Below are positions 32,240-40,810 of a stretch of 64,000 nt of DNA, piece by piece. The stretch's first letter is position 1, and every line of letters begins with the position of its first letter. The stretch spans positions 1 to 64,000 of the forward strand of contig NZ_CANKYS010000014.1 of NCBI RefSeq assembly GCF_947488025.1, given 5' to 3'. The notes under the pieces were generated by a model that worked only from the letters and a program-made list of their open reading frames with translations, did not search any database and was not told the origin of the DNA. This DNA comes from an uncultured Nocardioides sp. GTDB lineage: Bacteria; Actinomycetota; Actinomycetes; Propionibacteriales; Nocardioidaceae. The position numbers and the translations under genes are program-made.

Positions 32240-33304
32240 TCAGTTCCTCCTGCTGGGGAGAGGGGTGGTCGTGCGGGGGGTCATGGTGAGGCGGACGTTG
32301 GTGTCCTCGCCGTCGTGGCCCTGCAGCACGTGCACGTCGTCGACGTGCAGGTGCCGGGCGTCGGCGATGGTGGTGATGCCCAGGTCGGCTACTGCGCTGG
32401 TGCCGGCGCCGAGCAGCATCGGGGCGACGTAGGCCACGACCTCGTCGACGAGTCCGGCGTCGAGGAAGGCCCGGGCGAGCGTGGGACCGCCCTCCAGGAA
32501 CACGTGCTGGCGGTCCATCGCGAACAGCTGCTCCAACGCCTCCCCCGGCTCGCGGGTGCGCAGGCGCACGGTCTCGGCACGCTCGTTGAGCACGCGGCGG
32601 TCACTGCCCAGCTCGCGCAGTCCCATCACCGCGCGGAGCGGCTGGACCGGGAGGGGCTGGTCCAGCTCGTCGCGCACGGTGAGCTCGGGGTCGTCGACCT
32701 CGACGGTGTGGGTGCCGACGAGCATCGTGTCGCACAGGCCGCGGAGACGGTGGGTGTCGAGGCGGGCGGCCCGGCTGGAGACCCAGCGGCTGGTGCCGTC
32801 GGCCGCGGCGCTGCGCCCGTCGAGGGTGGCCGCGAACTTCCAGGTGACGAAGGGTCGGCGGTGCTCCATGGCGAAGCTCCAGACCCGGTTGACCGCGGCG
32901 GCCTCGTCGGCGAGCAGCCCGCCCACGACCTCGACGCCGGCCTCCCGCAGGCGGTCGGCGCCGCCCCGGGCGACCGGGTTGGGGTCGGCCTGCGCGTGGA
33001 CGACTCGTCGTACGCCCGCGGCGAGGAGTGCCTCGCTGCACGGACCGGTTCGCCCGGTGTGGTTGCAGGGCTCGAGCGTGACGACAGCGGTGGTGCCTCG
33101 GGCTGCGTCACCGGCGGCGGTGAGTGCGTCGACCTCGGCGTGCGGCGACCCCGCCCCGCGGTGGAAGCCCTCCGCGACCGTGGTGCCGTCGGGGGCCAGC
33201 AGCACGCAGCCGACGCGCGGGTTGGGCCCGAGGGGGACGCCCGGCGTCGCGGCGAGCTGCAGCGCGCGCTGCATGGCGCGGCGCTCTGCCTTGCTGGTCG
33301 TCAT
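32240..33304 (-). CDS. ribD: bifunctional pyrimidine deaminase/reductase
   Basis: Two successive steps of riboflavin synthesis. The deaminase domain (~8-140) has the zinc motifs HAEVDAL and EPCNHTGRTGPC. The reductase domain (~150-345) has FVTWKFAATLDGRSA, DTMLVGTHTVEVDDP and FLEGGPTLARAFLDAGLVDE (in part). The 354-residue length is normal. It is the first gene after the FMN riboswitch. Confidence 0.97.
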   Translation of the reverse strand: MTTSKAERRAMQRALQLAATPGVPLGPNPRVGCVLLAPDGTTVAEGFHRGAGSPHAEVDALTAAGDAARGTTAVVTLEPCNHTGRTGPCSEALLAAGVRRVVHAQADPNPVARGGADRLREAGVEVVGGLLADEAAAVNRVWSFAMEHRRPFVTWKFAATLDGRSAAADGTSRWVSSRAARLDTHRLRGLCDTMLVGTHTVEVDDPELTVRDELDQPLPVQPLRAVMGLRELGSDRRVLNERAETVRLRTREPGEALEQLFAMDRQHVFLEGGPTLARAFLDAGLVDEVVAYVAPMLLGAGTSAVADLGITTIADARHLHVDDVHVLQGHDGEDTNVRLTMTPRTTTPLPSRRN

Positions 33305-33390
33305 CTCCGCCTCCGGTCCGGGTGGGACTCAGGGGGGCGGGCGACGGGGCACTCCCCCGCAGGACGCGAGGGGTGGCGTGCGAACCGTCA

Positions 33391-33516
33391 GCGTGCACTT
33401 CTCATCCGGACTGTGACCGTCGGTCCAGGAGTTCCACCTGGTCAACCGGCCACTGGCTGTGGTCGGGTCGCGGACTGTGACCGCCGGTGCGGAGTTCCAC
33501 CGCCCCCAGAGCACGC
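33391..33516 (-). promoter_or_regulatory. FMN riboswitch (RFN element)
   Basis: The minus strand carries the RFN core: GGCGGTGGAACTCCGCACCGGCGGT split into its parts, CACAGTCCGCGAC, CCGGTTGACCAGGTGGAACTCC and GACCGACGGTCACAGTCCGGATGAGA in parts. Closing arms GCGTGC (33511-33516) and GCACGC (33391-33396) form P1. It lies 87 nt before ribD and should lower expression of the whole rib operon when FMN is high. The 314-nt gap 33305-33618 contains this element, a GTGGCA/TGCCAC repeat (33528-33543) and a (GTCC)n repeat. Confidence 0.93.
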
Positions 33517-33568
33517 AAGCTCTACGTGGTGGCAACTCTGCCACAGCGCGGTCCATTCCCGCGCCGCG

Positions 33569-33600
33569 GTCCGTCCGTCCGTCCGTCCGTCCGTCCGTCG
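33569..33600. repeat. (GTCC)7 tetranucleotide microsatellite
   Basis: Seven perfect GTCC units run from 33569 to 33596, followed by a degenerate GTCG unit. The tract lies 52 bp upstream of the FMN riboswitch and 18 bp after the stop end of the M20 peptidase gene, in what should be the rib operon promoter region. Such tracts can change length by slippage. Confidence 0.95.
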
Positions 33601-33618
33601 AGGACCGGACCTGGTGGG

Positions 33619-34962
33619 TCAGACCTGGTCGAGGAACCGGTCGAAGACCCGTGCACCGAACTCGAGCGCGTCGACCGGCACCCGCTCGTCGACGCCGTGG
33701 AACAGCGCGGTGAAGTCGAGGTCGGCGGGCAGCCGCAGCGGCGCGAAGCCGTACGAGCGCATCCCGAGCTTGCGGAAGTGCTTGGCGTCGGTGCCGCCGC
33801 TCATCGTGTAGGGCGCCACGAGCGCGTCGGGGTCCTCGGCGATCAGGCTGCGCGTCATCGCGTCGACCAGGTCGCCGTCGTACGGCGTCTCCCAGGGCTG
33901 CTGGTGGGACTCGAAGTCGATCTCGATGCCGTCTCCCGCGAGCTCGCGCAGGGTCGCGAAGAACTCGTCCTCGTAGCCGGGCAGGAAGCGCCCGTCGACG
34001 GTGGCCTGCGCGTCGGTGGGGATGACGTTGGTCTTGTAGCCGGCGCGGAGCATCGTCGGGTTGGCGGTGTTGCGGATGACCGCGCCGAGCATGCGGGCGG
34101 CGTCACCGAACTCCTCGACCAGCGCCTCGGCGTTGTCGGGCGTGGCCTCCGTGCCGGCGAGCTCTCCCACCGTGGCGAGCAGTACCTCCATCGTCGGGGT
34201 GAGCCGCACGGGCCAGCGGTGGGCGCCGATGCGGGCGACCGCACCGGCGAGCCGGGTGACGGCGTTGTCGTCGTTGATCATCGAGCCGTGCCCGGCCCGG
34301 CCCCGCGCGGTGAGGCGCATCCAGGCCATGCCCTTCTCGGCCGCCTCGATGAGGTAGACGCGGCGACCACGCACGGTCGCGGAGAAGCCGCCGACCTCGC
34401 CGACGGCCTCGGTGCAGTCGGCGAACCAGTCGGCGTGCTGGTCGACGAGGATCCCGGCGCCGTGGTGGCCACCCGCCTCCTCGTCGGCGGTGAAGCAGAG
34501 CACCACCTCACGGTCGGGGGCCGCGCCGGCGGCCGCGCGGGCGCGCACGACGCTGAGCAGCATCGCGTCGAAGTCCTTCATGTCGACCGCGCCGCGGCCC
34601 CAGACCTGGCCGTCCTTGATCTCCCCTGCGAAGGGGTCGACCTGCCAGTCCGATGCCTCGGCGGGTACGACGTCGAGGTGGCCGTGGAGCAGCAGCGGAG
34701 GCCGGCCGTCGCCACCACCCCAGCGCGCCACCACGTTGGCCCGTCCGGGCCGGCCCTCGATGATCTCGGCGCCGATCCCGACCTCGTCGAGCAGCGCGGC
34801 GACGTGCTCGGCCGCCTTGCGCTCCCCCGGCCCGTCGTGGGTGCCGTAGTTGGAGGTGTCGATCCCGATGAGGTCCTGGCACAGCTGCACGACCTCCGCG
34901 GCGGGGTCGTAGGAGCGGTCGTCGGAACGGTCCTGCGAGCTGTCCTGGGGCGCCTGGTCCAT
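33619..34962 (-). CDS. M20 family metallopeptidase
   Basis: A 447-residue cytoplasmic zinc peptidase of the ArgE/DapE/carboxypeptidase G2 group. It has LLLHGHLDVVPA (metal His/Asp), GRGAVDMKDFDAM (bridging Asp), FTADEEAGGHHG (catalytic/metal Glu), the dimerisation segment with GHGSM, and a C-terminal metal His near HGVDERV. The substrate is unknown. ATG at 34962 is preferred over 34971: a CAGGAT box (34970-34975) overlaps the longer start and ends seven bases before the shorter. Confidence 0.88.
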   Translation of the reverse strand: MDQAPQDSSQDRSDDRSYDPAAEVVQLCQDLIGIDTSNYGTHDGPGERKAAEHVAALLDEVGIGAEIIEGRPGRANVVARWGGGDGRPPLLLHGHLDVVPAEASDWQVDPFAGEIKDGQVWGRGAVDMKDFDAMLLSVVRARAAAGAAPDREVVLCFTADEEAGGHHGAGILVDQHADWFADCTEAVGEVGGFSATVRGRRVYLIEAAEKGMAWMRLTARGRAGHGSMINDDNAVTRLAGAVARIGAHRWPVRLTPTMEVLLATVGELAGTEATPDNAEALVEEFGDAARMLGAVIRNTANPTMLRAGYKTNVIPTDAQATVDGRFLPGYEDEFFATLRELAGDGIEIDFESHQQPWETPYDGDLVDAMTRSLIAEDPDALVAPYTMSGGTDAKHFRKLGMRSYGFAPLRLPADLDFTALFHGVDERVPVDALEFGARVFDRFLDQV

Positions 34963-35042
34963 GCCACCCATCCTGCCCCACGAGCGAGCACCGGCCCCGA
35001 TTCGTTGCCACGGTGGGGCTTTGCTACATTTCTCCAGCACTC

Positions 35043-35128
35043 GTCCGGGTGGCGGAATTGGCAGACGCGCTAGCTTGAGGTGCTAGTGCCCGTATTAGGG
35101 CGTGGGGGTTCAAGTCCCCCCTCGGACA
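35043..35128 (+). tRNA. tRNA-Leu (anticodon GAG)
   Basis: The acceptor arms GTCCGGG and CTCGGAC pair over seven positions with one G-T. The anticodon stem CTAGC/GCTAG encloses the loop TTGAGGT, giving anticodon GAG. A long variable arm (TGCCCGTATTAGGGCG) and the T-arm GGGGGTTCAAGTCCCCC confirm a class II leucine tRNA. CCA is not encoded. No integrase or att duplication is seen beside it. Confidence 0.97.
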
Positions 35129-35143
35129 CAGAAGGACACGAGC

Positions 35144-35170
35144 GAGCCCCAGGTCATCGACCTGGGGCTC
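35144..35170 (+). terminator. hairpin terminator after tRNA-Leu
   Basis: GAGCCCCAGGT (35144-35154) and ACCTGGGGCTC (35160-35170) form a perfect 11-bp stem with loop CATCG, 15 nt after the tRNA. It also lies at the 3' side of the convergent VanZ-like gene. Confidence 0.75.
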
Positions 35171-35193
35171 AGTCGTTGTCGGGGTGGATCCGA

Positions 35194-35649
35194 TCAGGCG
35201 CGTTGCGCCCGTTCGCGCCGCCGGCGCAGGGTGGCCGGGAGCGTGAGCACCATCGCCACGGCAATGCCCAGGAACATCCCGATCGAGTTGGCGGCGACGT
35301 CGCGGGGGTCGGGCACCCGCCCGGGGATCTCGCTCTGGACGCGCTCGATCATCGAGGTCAGCACGATCCCGGCCGCCAACGCGACGAACCACAGCCGGGT
35401 GCCGACGAGGAGCAGCAGGAACACCCCGAGCGGGACGAAGAGCCCGATGTTGGCGAGGAACTCGATGCGCTCGACGCTCAGCCGGCTGGTCAGCGGCTCC
35501 AGGTCGGGGTAGCGCTCCAGCCGGGCCAGGACGCGTCCGGCCAGGCCCGCGTAGTCGGGCTGCTCGTTGCCCGGGGTCAGCGTCACCAGCCCGACGAAGC
35601 CGAGGTAGAGCAGGGTCAGCAGGCTGAGGAACGGGTGGCGGTGCAGCAC
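35194..35649 (-). CDS. VanZ-like membrane protein
   Basis: A 151-residue protein with about four membrane helices (~8-26, ~68-85, ~87-104, ~118-140) and the VanZ-type sequence LANIGLFVPLGVFLLLL followed by ERVQSEIPGRVPDPRDVAANSIGMFLG, in parts. The family includes a teicoplanin-resistance accessory protein but most members have no known role. It is convergent to the tRNA. Confidence 0.85.
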   Translation of the reverse strand: MLHRHPFLSLLTLLYLGFVGLVTLTPGNEQPDYAGLAGRVLARLERYPDLEPLTSRLSVERIEFLANIGLFVPLGVFLLLLVGTRLWFVALAAGIVLTSMIERVQSEIPGRVPDPRDVAANSIGMFLGIAVAMVLTLPATLRRRRERAQRA

Positions 35650-35681
35650 GGCGCCATCATCCAGTGCTCACCCTGAGGGCC

Positions 35682-36614
35682 TCACGCGAACCTGACGCCG
35701 GTGAGCTCCTCCGAGACCTCCCAGAGGCGGGCCGCGTCGGCGTCGCGCCGCATCGGTGGCCACAGCTGCTGCGGCCCCGGAGGGCCGCCGGCGTTGCCGG
35801 GCCACTGCGGCCCGTAGAAGCCGCCGTCCTCACCGGCCGTGGCCGCGAGGAGGGCGGGCAGCCGCGCGCTCTCGACCGTCCCGGCGACCAGTCCGCGCGC
35901 GGACAGCCAGCGGATCACCTTCACGCTGGTGGTGTCCGCGCTGCGTCCTACCTCGGGCCGGGCGGCGAGCAGGCTGGTCGGTGCGACGCCCGGGTGGGAG
36001 AGGTTGCTCGTCACGCCCCAGCCCGCCGCCGCGCTGCGGCGGGAGAGCTCGAGCCCGAACAGGCCGCAGGCGATCTTCGACTGGCGGTAGGCGGCCATGC
36101 CGTCGTACGACCTCTCCCAGCCGAGGTCGTCCCAGTTCATCCCGCCGCGCCGGGCGGCGATGCTGACCTGCGACGTGACCCGCCCGCGACCGGCCCGCAG
36201 CAGCGGCAGCAGGTGACCGGTGAGGGCGAAGTGGCCGAGGTGGTTGGTTCCCAGCTGCAGCTCGAAGCCGTCGGTGGTCACCTGTCGCTCGGGCGGGGTC
36301 ATCACGCCGGCGTTGTTGATGAGGAGGTGGATCGGCTCGCCCTCGGCGACCAGCCGCCCGCCCAGCTCCGCGACGGAGGCCAGCGAGGAGAGGTCGAGGT
36401 CGTGCAGCACCACTCTCGCCCCGGGGACCTGGGAGCGGATGCGCTCGGCTGCCGCGTCGCCCTTGGTCCGGTTGCGGACCGGCATCAGGACCTCGGCGCC
36501 GGCACCGGCGAGGGCGGCGGCCATGCCGAGGCCCATCCCGTCGCTCGCGCCGGTGACGACGGCACGCGTGCCGTCGAGGTCGGGAAGGGGAAGGTCGTAG
36601 GTCTTGCGGGGCAC
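35682..36614 (-). CDS. short-chain dehydrogenase/reductase
   Basis: A 310-residue NAD(P)-dependent oxidoreductase. The cofactor motif is VVTGASDGMGLGMA (TGxxxGxG), followed by LINNAGVM, and the active-site YRQSK with an upstream serine region (RVTSQVSIAA). SHPGVAPTSL follows. It resembles the retinol-dehydrogenase-like SDRs of Actinobacteria; the substrate is unknown. GTG at 36614 has GAGGAG upstream. It is divergent from the regulator at 36727, which probably controls it. Confidence 0.88.
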   Translation of the reverse strand: MPRKTYDLPLPDLDGTRAVVTGASDGMGLGMAAALAGAGAEVLMPVRNRTKGDAAAERIRSQVPGARVVLHDLDLSSLASVAELGGRLVAEGEPIHLLINNAGVMTPPERQVTTDGFELQLGTNHLGHFALTGHLLPLLRAGRGRVTSQVSIAARRGGMNWDDLGWERSYDGMAAYRQSKIACGLFGLELSRRSAAAGWGVTSNLSHPGVAPTSLLAARPEVGRSADTTSVKVIRWLSARGLVAGTVESARLPALLAATAGEDGGFYGPQWPGNAGGPPGPQQLWPPMRRDADAARLWEVSEELTGVRFA

Positions 36615-36714
36615 GGGTGCTCCTCGGCTCGGGGTCGGTGTACCTCGAGGCTGCCCGCCGCGGCCGGTCCCATCCACGGCCTGACGATCCGTGGCTACGG
36701 CTGGGGCGACCCGT

Positions 36715-36720
36715 CAGGAT
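36715..36720 (+). promoter_or_regulatory. -10 box CAGGAT for a leaderless regulator transcript
   Basis: The box ends six bases before the ATG at 36727, in the 112-bp divergent gap with the SDR gene. Confidence 0.4.
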
Positions 36721-36726
36721 GGCCGC

Positions 36727-37578
36727 ATGATCGATCGCGTCGGACTGGCGGACTTCCTGCGCCGTCGTCGGGAGGCGCTGCAGCCCGAGGACGTGGGGCT
36801 GCCCCGGGGTGCGCGGCGCCGTACGCCGGGGTTGCGGCGCGAGGAGGTCGCGGCCCTCAGCCACATGTCGACCGACTTCTACTCCCGGCTGGAGCGCGAG
36901 CGAGGTCCGCAGCCGTCGGAGCAGATGGTCGCCTCGATCGCCCAGGGCCTCCACCTGTCCCTCGACGAGCGGGACCACCTCTTCCGTCTCGCCGGCCACC
37001 ATCCGCCGGTGCGGGAGGCGGCAGGCGACCACGTCGGGCCGGGGATGCTGCGCATCTTCGACCGCCTGACCGACACGTGCGCCGAGATCGTCACCGAGCT
37101 CGGCGAGACCCTGCGCCAGACGCCACTGAGCGCCGCTCTGGTGGGCGACAACACCCGGTTCAGGGGTCCGGCCCGCAGCATCGGCTACCGCTGGTTCACC
37201 GACCCCGCCGCCCGACGCCTGCACCCGCCCGAGGACCACGAGCACTACTCGCGGATGTACGCCGCCGGGCTGCGCGGCGTGCTCGCCGTGCGCGGGCCGG
37301 GCTCGCGGGCGGCGCACCTGGCCGAGCTGCTGACCGCCCGGAGCGAGGAGTTCACGCACTGGTGGGCCGAGCACGAGGTCGGCATCCGACCGGCGGAGCT
37401 GAAGCGCTACGTGCACCCTGCCGTCGGGCTGCTCGAGCTGAGCTGCCAGGTCCTCCACGACCCGTTCCAGTCACACGCGCTGCTGGTGCACACGGCGACA
37501 CCCGGGAGCCCGAGCCACGAGCGGCTGCAGCTCCTCACCGCCTTCGGGAGCACCGTCGACGTCGCCCCGGGGTCGTGA
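36727..37578 (+). CDS. XRE-type regulator with MmyB-like ligand domain
   Basis: A 283-residue transcription factor. The N-terminal helix-turn-helix (~1-75) includes LADFLRRRREALQPEDVGLP, RTPGLRREEVAALSHMSTDFYSRLERERG in parts and PSEQMVASIAQGLHLS. The C-terminal ~100-275 region matches the MmyB PAS-like ligand-binding domain (FTDPAARRLHPPEDHEHYS; HPAVGLLELSCQVL). Regulators of this type in Actinobacteria are usually divergent from a short-chain dehydrogenase they control, and that is the arrangement here. Confidence 0.88.
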   Translation: MIDRVGLADFLRRRREALQPEDVGLPRGARRRTPGLRREEVAALSHMSTDFYSRLERERGPQPSEQMVASIAQGLHLSLDERDHLFRLAGHHPPVREAAGDHVGPGMLRIFDRLTDTCAEIVTELGETLRQTPLSAALVGDNTRFRGPARSIGYRWFTDPAARRLHPPEDHEHYSRMYAAGLRGVLAVRGPGSRAAHLAELLTARSEEFTHWWAEHEVGIRPAELKRYVHPAVGLLELSCQVLHDPFQSHALLVHTATPGSPSHERLQLLTAFGSTVDVAPGS

Positions 37579-37593
37579 CGCAGGACGCGTCCC

Positions 37594-38526
37594 TCACGTC
37601 TGCGGCGCCACCTCGTCGGCGCTGAGCTCCCAGTCGTCGACGTCCGCAGCGTCCGTGTCGACCGGCACCACCATGACCGGGCACAGCGACGACCGCAGGA
37701 CCGCCCGTGCGAGAGAGCCGAGGTGCTCGGGGATCCAGCCGCGGGCACCGCGTCGTCCGATGACGACGAGGGAGGCGTTGCGCGAGTCGTCGACCAGCAC
37801 GTCGGCCGGCCACTGGTGCCGTACCTCGACCTCCACCGGGACGGTGGGCCAGGCGTCGCGGCGGTCGGCGACGGCGGCGGCCAGCAACCGCTTCTGCTTC
37901 TCCCGCCACCCCGCGTCCACCCGGCGGGTGATGATCTCGTCGTAGGCCGCGTCGAGCCGCCACGCGTGGACGACGCGGAGCGGGGCGCCGGTGCGGTCGG
38001 CCCAGGTGAAGGCCGCCTCGAGCACCTGCCGCGGCACGCCGGCCTCGTGGACCCCGACCACCACCTCGGCCGGGCCGCCCGGAGCTGGCTCCCAGCCCGC
38101 GGGCACCGACGCCAGCGGGCAGTGGCACCGGGCAGCGGCCCCGTTGCTGGTGGAGCCGACGAAGAGGCGCTCCAAGGAGGACGACGACCGGTGCTGCACG
38201 ACGACCAGCCGGGCGTCGCGGCTGAGCTCGACCAGCACCTGCGCCGGGACTCCGGCGACCGCCACGGTGTCGTGGGCGACAGGGCCGCCGACGAGCTCCT
38301 CGAGCTCCTCGGCCACCTCGGCGACGATCCGGGCCGACACCGCGATGGCCTCGGCGGGTGTGATCACGAGACCGGGCACGGTCGGCAGCGACACCCGGCC
38401 CACGTGCACCAGCACGATGCGGGCTCCCTCCCGGCGCGCGTGCTCGGCGGCGAAGCGCAGCGCCGACGTCTCTCGTCCACGTCCCGTGACGCCGACGACG
38501 ACGGCCCCTGTGGTGCTGGTGTCCAT
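37594..38526 (-). CDS. double-domain universal stress protein
   Basis: A 310-residue cytoplasmic protein made of two UspA domains (~8-145 and ~155-300). The first has VVVGVTGRGRETSALRFAAEHA; the second has VVVGVHEAG and ends with VVIGRRGARGWIPEHLGSLARAVLRSSLCPVMVV, in parts, which carries the ATP-binding G-x2-G-x9-G pattern. The first-domain ATP motif is weaker. Such proteins are typical of hypoxia/dormancy regulons. A GGAGG site precedes the ATG. Confidence 0.9.
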   Translation of the reverse strand: MDTSTTGAVVVGVTGRGRETSALRFAAEHARREGARIVLVHVGRVSLPTVPGLVITPAEAIAVSARIVAEVAEELEELVGGPVAHDTVAVAGVPAQVLVELSRDARLVVVQHRSSSSLERLFVGSTSNGAAARCHCPLASVPAGWEPAPGGPAEVVVGVHEAGVPRQVLEAAFTWADRTGAPLRVVHAWRLDAAYDEIITRRVDAGWREKQKRLLAAAVADRRDAWPTVPVEVEVRHQWPADVLVDDSRNASLVVIGRRGARGWIPEHLGSLARAVLRSSLCPVMVVPVDTDAADVDDWELSADEVAPQT

Positions 38527-38597
38527 CGTGTGCCTCCTGTTTCCCTCCCCCGTGCCTCCACCTCCACCGTGCTCCCCGGCGGCGTCGCGGGGCAGGG

Positions 38598-39272
38598 TCA
38601 GAGGTCCCTCCGACCGGGCGCACGAGTCCCCTCCTGGCGAACCCGCCCACCCCCACCGGCCGCTCCGACGAGCACGGCGGCCAGCACCGCGCCCAGCCAG
38701 CCGAGCACCAGGTCGCCGAGCGTGTCGGCGTACGCCGTCGATGCCTCGCCCGAGCGCGTCACGAACGCGTAGAACTCCCACAGCTCCCAGGCGAGCGACA
38801 GGGTCACCCCGGCCGCCACGGAGAGCTGCAGCCGCTGGCGCAACGGCGCCCGGTCCGTGCCGGTCAGCACGAGCACCGCTGCGCTGAGCGCGGCCGTGGA
38901 GACGAGGTGCATGGCGTCGTCGAACCACACCACCCGGTCGTAGAGGTCGAAGCGGTTGCCCAGCACGTCGGAGAAGGCGGGCACGGTGACCAACAGGTCC
39001 GCGCCCCAGGGATAGGGACGGCCGCGTCTGGATGCGAGGTGCAGGGCCGGCACCAGCAGGGCCAGCATGGGGTAGGTCAGGGCACGTGTGCCCGGCGCCT
39101 TGCCCTCGAGATTGCCCCAACCGGGATCGACCGCCACGCGGGTGACCGCGAGGAACAGCAGGGTCTTCGCGAGCAGGTCGGCCGCGACGACCCAGACCGG
39201 CGCCGCACGCGTGGCGGGGCCGACGGCCTTGTTCGGGCCGGCCGCCGCGGGGGTGGGGCGCAGGGTGCTCAT
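38598..39272 (-). CDS. integral membrane protein (YjdF/DUF2238-like, uncertain)
   Basis: A 224-residue protein with about six membrane helices. The motifs RVVWFDDAMHLVSTAALSA and WELWEFYAF followed by YADTLGDLVLGWLGA resemble DUF2238-type proteins, where His/Asp/Glu residues lie inside the membrane. Function unknown. The ATG is one base after the stop of the MBL gene, so it is co-transcribed with it. Confidence 0.65.
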   Translation of the reverse strand: MSTLRPTPAAAGPNKAVGPATRAAPVWVVAADLLAKTLLFLAVTRVAVDPGWGNLEGKAPGTRALTYPMLALLVPALHLASRRGRPYPWGADLLVTVPAFSDVLGNRFDLYDRVVWFDDAMHLVSTAALSAAVLVLTGTDRAPLRQRLQLSVAAGVTLSLAWELWEFYAFVTRSGEASTAYADTLGDLVLGWLGAVLAAVLVGAAGGGGRVRQEGTRAPGRRDL

Positions 39273-39273
39273 C

Positions 39274-40677
39274 TCAGTCCACCAGCACCCGCTCGCGGTA
39301 GGACGGCACCACGGCGGTCCAGCCCAGCTCCTCCGACACCCGCCGGGCGAGCGCGACCGCCGAGCGGGGCTCACCGTGCACGACGTAGACGGTGCGCGGC
39401 GGCACCGGGGCCCGGCTGAGCCAGTCGATCGTCTCGTGCGCGTCGGCGTGGACGGAGAAGTCGGTGACCGTGACGACCTCCGCACGCACCGGCACGTAGT
39501 GTCCGTGGATCTTCACCTGGCGAGCGCCCTCGGCGAGCTGGCGCCCGCGCGTGCCCTCGGCCTGGTACCCCGTGAGCACGACACAGTTGCGGCGGTCGGG
39601 CAGCTGGTGGGCCAGGTGGTGCACGACGCGACCACCGGTCGCCATCCCCGAGGCGGAGATGATGATGCTGGGGGTGCGCGGCCTGTTGAGCCGCATCGAC
39701 CCCTCCACGTCGTGGACGGACCGCACGTCCGGACCGTCGAGGTCGGCGAGCAGATCGCGTGCCTCGGGTCGGACCTGCGGCCCACCCCGCGAGGCGGCCC
39801 GCCGGTAGCAGTCCAGCGTGGCGAGGGCCATCGGGCTGTCGACGAAGATGGGCACGTCGGGGATGTCGCCCCGCTCCATCAACCGGCGCAGCTCGAGGAG
39901 GACCAGCTCCGTGCGGTCGACGGCGAAGGCCGGCACCAGCACGCTCCCGCCACGGGCGACCGTGCGCCGGACGGCCTCGGCCAGCCGCATCGGGTCCGGC
40001 GGCGGGTGCTGCCGGTCGCCGTACGTCGACTCGACCACGAGGGTGTCCGCCTCGGGGGGGTCGGCCGGGGGACGCAGGAGGGGGTGGTGCGGACGGCCGA
40101 GGTCGCCGCTGAAGGCCACCCGGTGCTCCCCCGCCCGCACCGCCGCCGTGGCGGAGCCGAGGATGTGCCCGGCCGAGCGGAGGGTGACGCTGACGCCGGG
40201 GCCCAGCGCGAGCGGGTGCTCGAGGTCGACCGGCTCGATCAGCTGCAGCGCCGCCTCCACGTCGTGGTCGTCGTAGAGCGGGAGCGCGGGGTGGTGCTTG
40301 GAGAAGCCCGCGTCGTTGGCGTAGCGCGCGTCCTCCTGCTGCAGGTGCGCGCTGTCGCGCAGCACGATGGCCGCCAGCTCGGCGGTCTCCAGGGTGCACG
40401 TCACGCGGCCACGGAAGCCGTCCTTGACCAGGCGCGGGAGGTAGCCGGTGTGGTCGAGGTGGGCGTGCGTCAGCACGACGTGGTCGATGCCCGCGGGATC
40501 GACCGGGAATGTCTCCCAGTTGCGTCGACGGTGGGTGGCCAGCCCCTGGTAGAGACCGGCGTCGACGAGCACCCGCACGCCGCCGGTCTCCAGCAGGAAC
40601 CTGCTGCCCGTGACGGTGTCCACTGCGCCCAGGAACGTGAGGGCGGCGGTGGAGGTGGGGTCGTGCTCGGTCCTCAT
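39274..40677 (-). CDS. MBL-fold/beta-CASP RNA metallo-hydrolase
   Basis: A 467-residue protein of the CPSF73-like exoribonuclease/endonuclease family. The metal motif is LTHAHLDHTGYLP (~87-99). Other metal ligands lie in SAGHILGSA and FSGDLGR, followed by the beta-CASP domain (VVESTYGDRQHPP, LVPAFAVDRTELVLLELRRL in part) and the C-terminal RMMBL segment (IISASGMATGGRVVHHL, DFSVHADAHETIDWL, VHGEPRSA). It likely cleaves RNA. It is divergent from the nitroreductase at 40811 across a gap with a DosR-like box. Confidence 0.9.
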   Translation of the reverse strand: MRTEHDPTSTAALTFLGAVDTVTGSRFLLETGGVRVLVDAGLYQGLATHRRRNWETFPVDPAGIDHVVLTHAHLDHTGYLPRLVKDGFRGRVTCTLETAELAAIVLRDSAHLQQEDARYANDAGFSKHHPALPLYDDHDVEAALQLIEPVDLEHPLALGPGVSVTLRSAGHILGSATAAVRAGEHRVAFSGDLGRPHHPLLRPPADPPEADTLVVESTYGDRQHPPPDPMRLAEAVRRTVARGGSVLVPAFAVDRTELVLLELRRLMERGDIPDVPIFVDSPMALATLDCYRRAASRGGPQVRPEARDLLADLDGPDVRSVHDVEGSMRLNRPRTPSIIISASGMATGGRVVHHLAHQLPDRRNCVVLTGYQAEGTRGRQLAEGARQVKIHGHYVPVRAEVVTVTDFSVHADAHETIDWLSRAPVPPRTVYVVHGEPRSAVALARRVSEELGWTAVVPSYRERVLVD

Positions 40678-40730
40678 GACCCGACGCTAGGAGCCGGCGG
40701 TCCGCACCGGCAGAGCCCGACGGCCCAGCC

Positions 40731-40750
40731 GTGCGGGACCAACGGCACTG
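40731..40750. promoter_or_regulatory. possible DosR/DevR-like box between divergent genes
   Basis: GTGCGGGACCAACGGCACTG lies in the 133-bp gap between the divergent MBL hydrolase and nitroreductase genes. The GGGACC-nnn-GGC core resembles dormancy-regulator boxes (GGGAC...GTCCC type) known to me from mycobacteria and Streptomyces. The right half is degenerate. The gene types around it make the idea reasonable; no regulator gene is in the window. Confidence 0.3.
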
Positions 40751-40810
40751 ACGTACGACGTCGCGGGCGAGCACCCTCGGAGCAGGAACCACACCTGCAA
40801 GGAGCCGGCC

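Noticed and set aside
33569..33600. The GTCC tract as a CRISPR array or IS end
   Set aside because: Unit length is four bases with no spacers, and there are no cas genes or transposase nearby.
35043..35170. tRNA-Leu as an integration site of a mobile element
   Set aside because: No integrase, no direct repeat of the tRNA 3' end, and both flanks look like ordinary chromosomal genes.
37579..37593. Terminator between the MmyB-type regulator and the universal stress protein
   Set aside because: Only a 5-bp CGTGA/TCACG pairing is visible across the 15-bp convergent gap, too weak to call.
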